From: Auanema rhodensis
Taxonomy: Eukaryota; Nematoda; Chromadorea; Rhabditida; Rhabditidae
Assembly: GCA_964057225.1 (NCBI GenBank)
Contig: OZ059895.1
Location: 15,491,001-15,555,000 of the forward strand
Length of the DNA stretch: 64,000 nucleotides
Direction: 5' to 3'
The position numbers and the translations under genes are program-made. Of this stretch, positions 63,824-64,000 are shown in pieces; the first letter of the stretch is position 1; each line of letters begins with the position of its first letter. The notes beneath the pieces are model-generated. The model ran no database searches and was not told where the DNA came from. It saw nothing but the letters and a program-made list of their open reading frames with translations.

Positions 63824-64000
63824 TTACCAGTCTAATTTCTGAGATATATTTGTATCTATGATGTGGTAATCTGTATAAATAAGTTGTTTAAAGTTAGGAT
63901 TGAGCTGACTCCACTCATCGAAAACACGTCTGAAAACATTGAAATTATACACAGAAAACAAAAGAACATAATGAAAAACATACTTGAACTCCAGTTGCAT
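63824..64000 (-). CDS. C-terminal end of an unrecognised gene (cut by the window edge)
   Basis: Two exon parts on the minus strand, 64000-63984 and 63929-63824, are separated by a 54-bp intron (GTATGT...TTTTCAG). They join in phase. They encode QLEFKRVFDEWSQLNPNFKQ, then LIYTDYHIIDTNISQKLDW, then TAA. An ATG sits at the very edge (64000-63998) but could be internal. The sequence reads like a genuine soluble protein end. I do not recognise the family. It converges on the GRAF gene, with about 870 bp between the two stop codons. Confidence 0.55.
   Translation of the reverse strand: MQLEFKYVFHYVLLFSVYNFNVFRRVFDEWSQLNPNFKQLIYTDYHIIDTNISQKLDW

Noticed and set aside
1-64000. tRNA genes, CRISPR arrays, transposases and reverse transcriptases
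   Set aside because: I looked for tRNA B-box-like GGTTCGA patterns, regularly spaced repeats and catalytic motifs of mobile elements. None was found that I could support; the repeats are simple-sequence tracts.

Overview
The window looks like nuclear DNA of a nematode. It is AT-rich and intron-dense. Introns are mostly 42-75 nt and usually end in a T-rich TTTCAG/TTTTAG acceptor. The U2 snRNA resembles that of Caenorhabditis. The labial-class Hox gene carries a homeodomain and tail of nematode CEH-13 type. No bacterial, plasmid, viral or transposase genes were recognised. All gene models were spliced by hand; for the main genes the exon lengths sum to whole codons and all junction phases agree.

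Layout. 1-2.1 kb: microsatellite-rich spacer ending in a perfect 34-bp palindrome. 2.2-3.5 kb (+): a small single-pass membrane protein of KCNE-like topology with two possible last exons. 3.5-7.1 kb: spacer with (CT)n tracts and a CACGT cluster. 7.17-10.66 kb (+): a complete 17-exon alpha-type nicotinic/Cys-loop receptor subunit (589 aa). 11.36-11.55 kb (-): U2 snRNA. 12.26-14.59 kb (-): a DEG/ENaC channel whose 5' end is not found. 16.55-17.93 kb (+): a compact T-box repressor (263 aa). 18-24.6 kb: mostly non-coding. 24.68-28.24 kb (-): the Hox1 gene ceh-13/labial, with a 2.7-kb intron. 28.3-37.5 kb: long, poorly interpretable spacer with scattered open exons. 37.6-38.5 kb (+): a tentative six-exon helical protein. 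39.2-40.33 kb (+): the 3' end of an unknown gene, 167 bp upstream of dolichol kinase (40.5-41.83 kb, +), a possible operon. 42-53 kb: pyrimidine-rich spacer with the largest (CT)n tract. 53.17-62.96 kb (+): a 23-exon GRAF-family BAR-PH-RhoGAP-SH3 protein (861 aa) with a 3.9-kb intron that may hold an internal promoter. 63.82-64.0 kb (-): the end of an unrecognised gene.

How the genes relate. The set is typical of an animal genome: neuronal channels (KCNE-like, nicotinic, DEG/ENaC), developmental regulators (T-box, Hox1), ER glycosylation (dolichol kinase) and a Rho GTPase regulator at membranes. They do not form one pathway. The most interesting non-coding signals are three 34-bp palindromes, a recurrent CACGT-cluster/CGGTTGTAT motif, and a U2-promoter-like block near 20.9 kb. 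I found no clear evidence of a wholly new system. The candidates are listed with their uncertainty.
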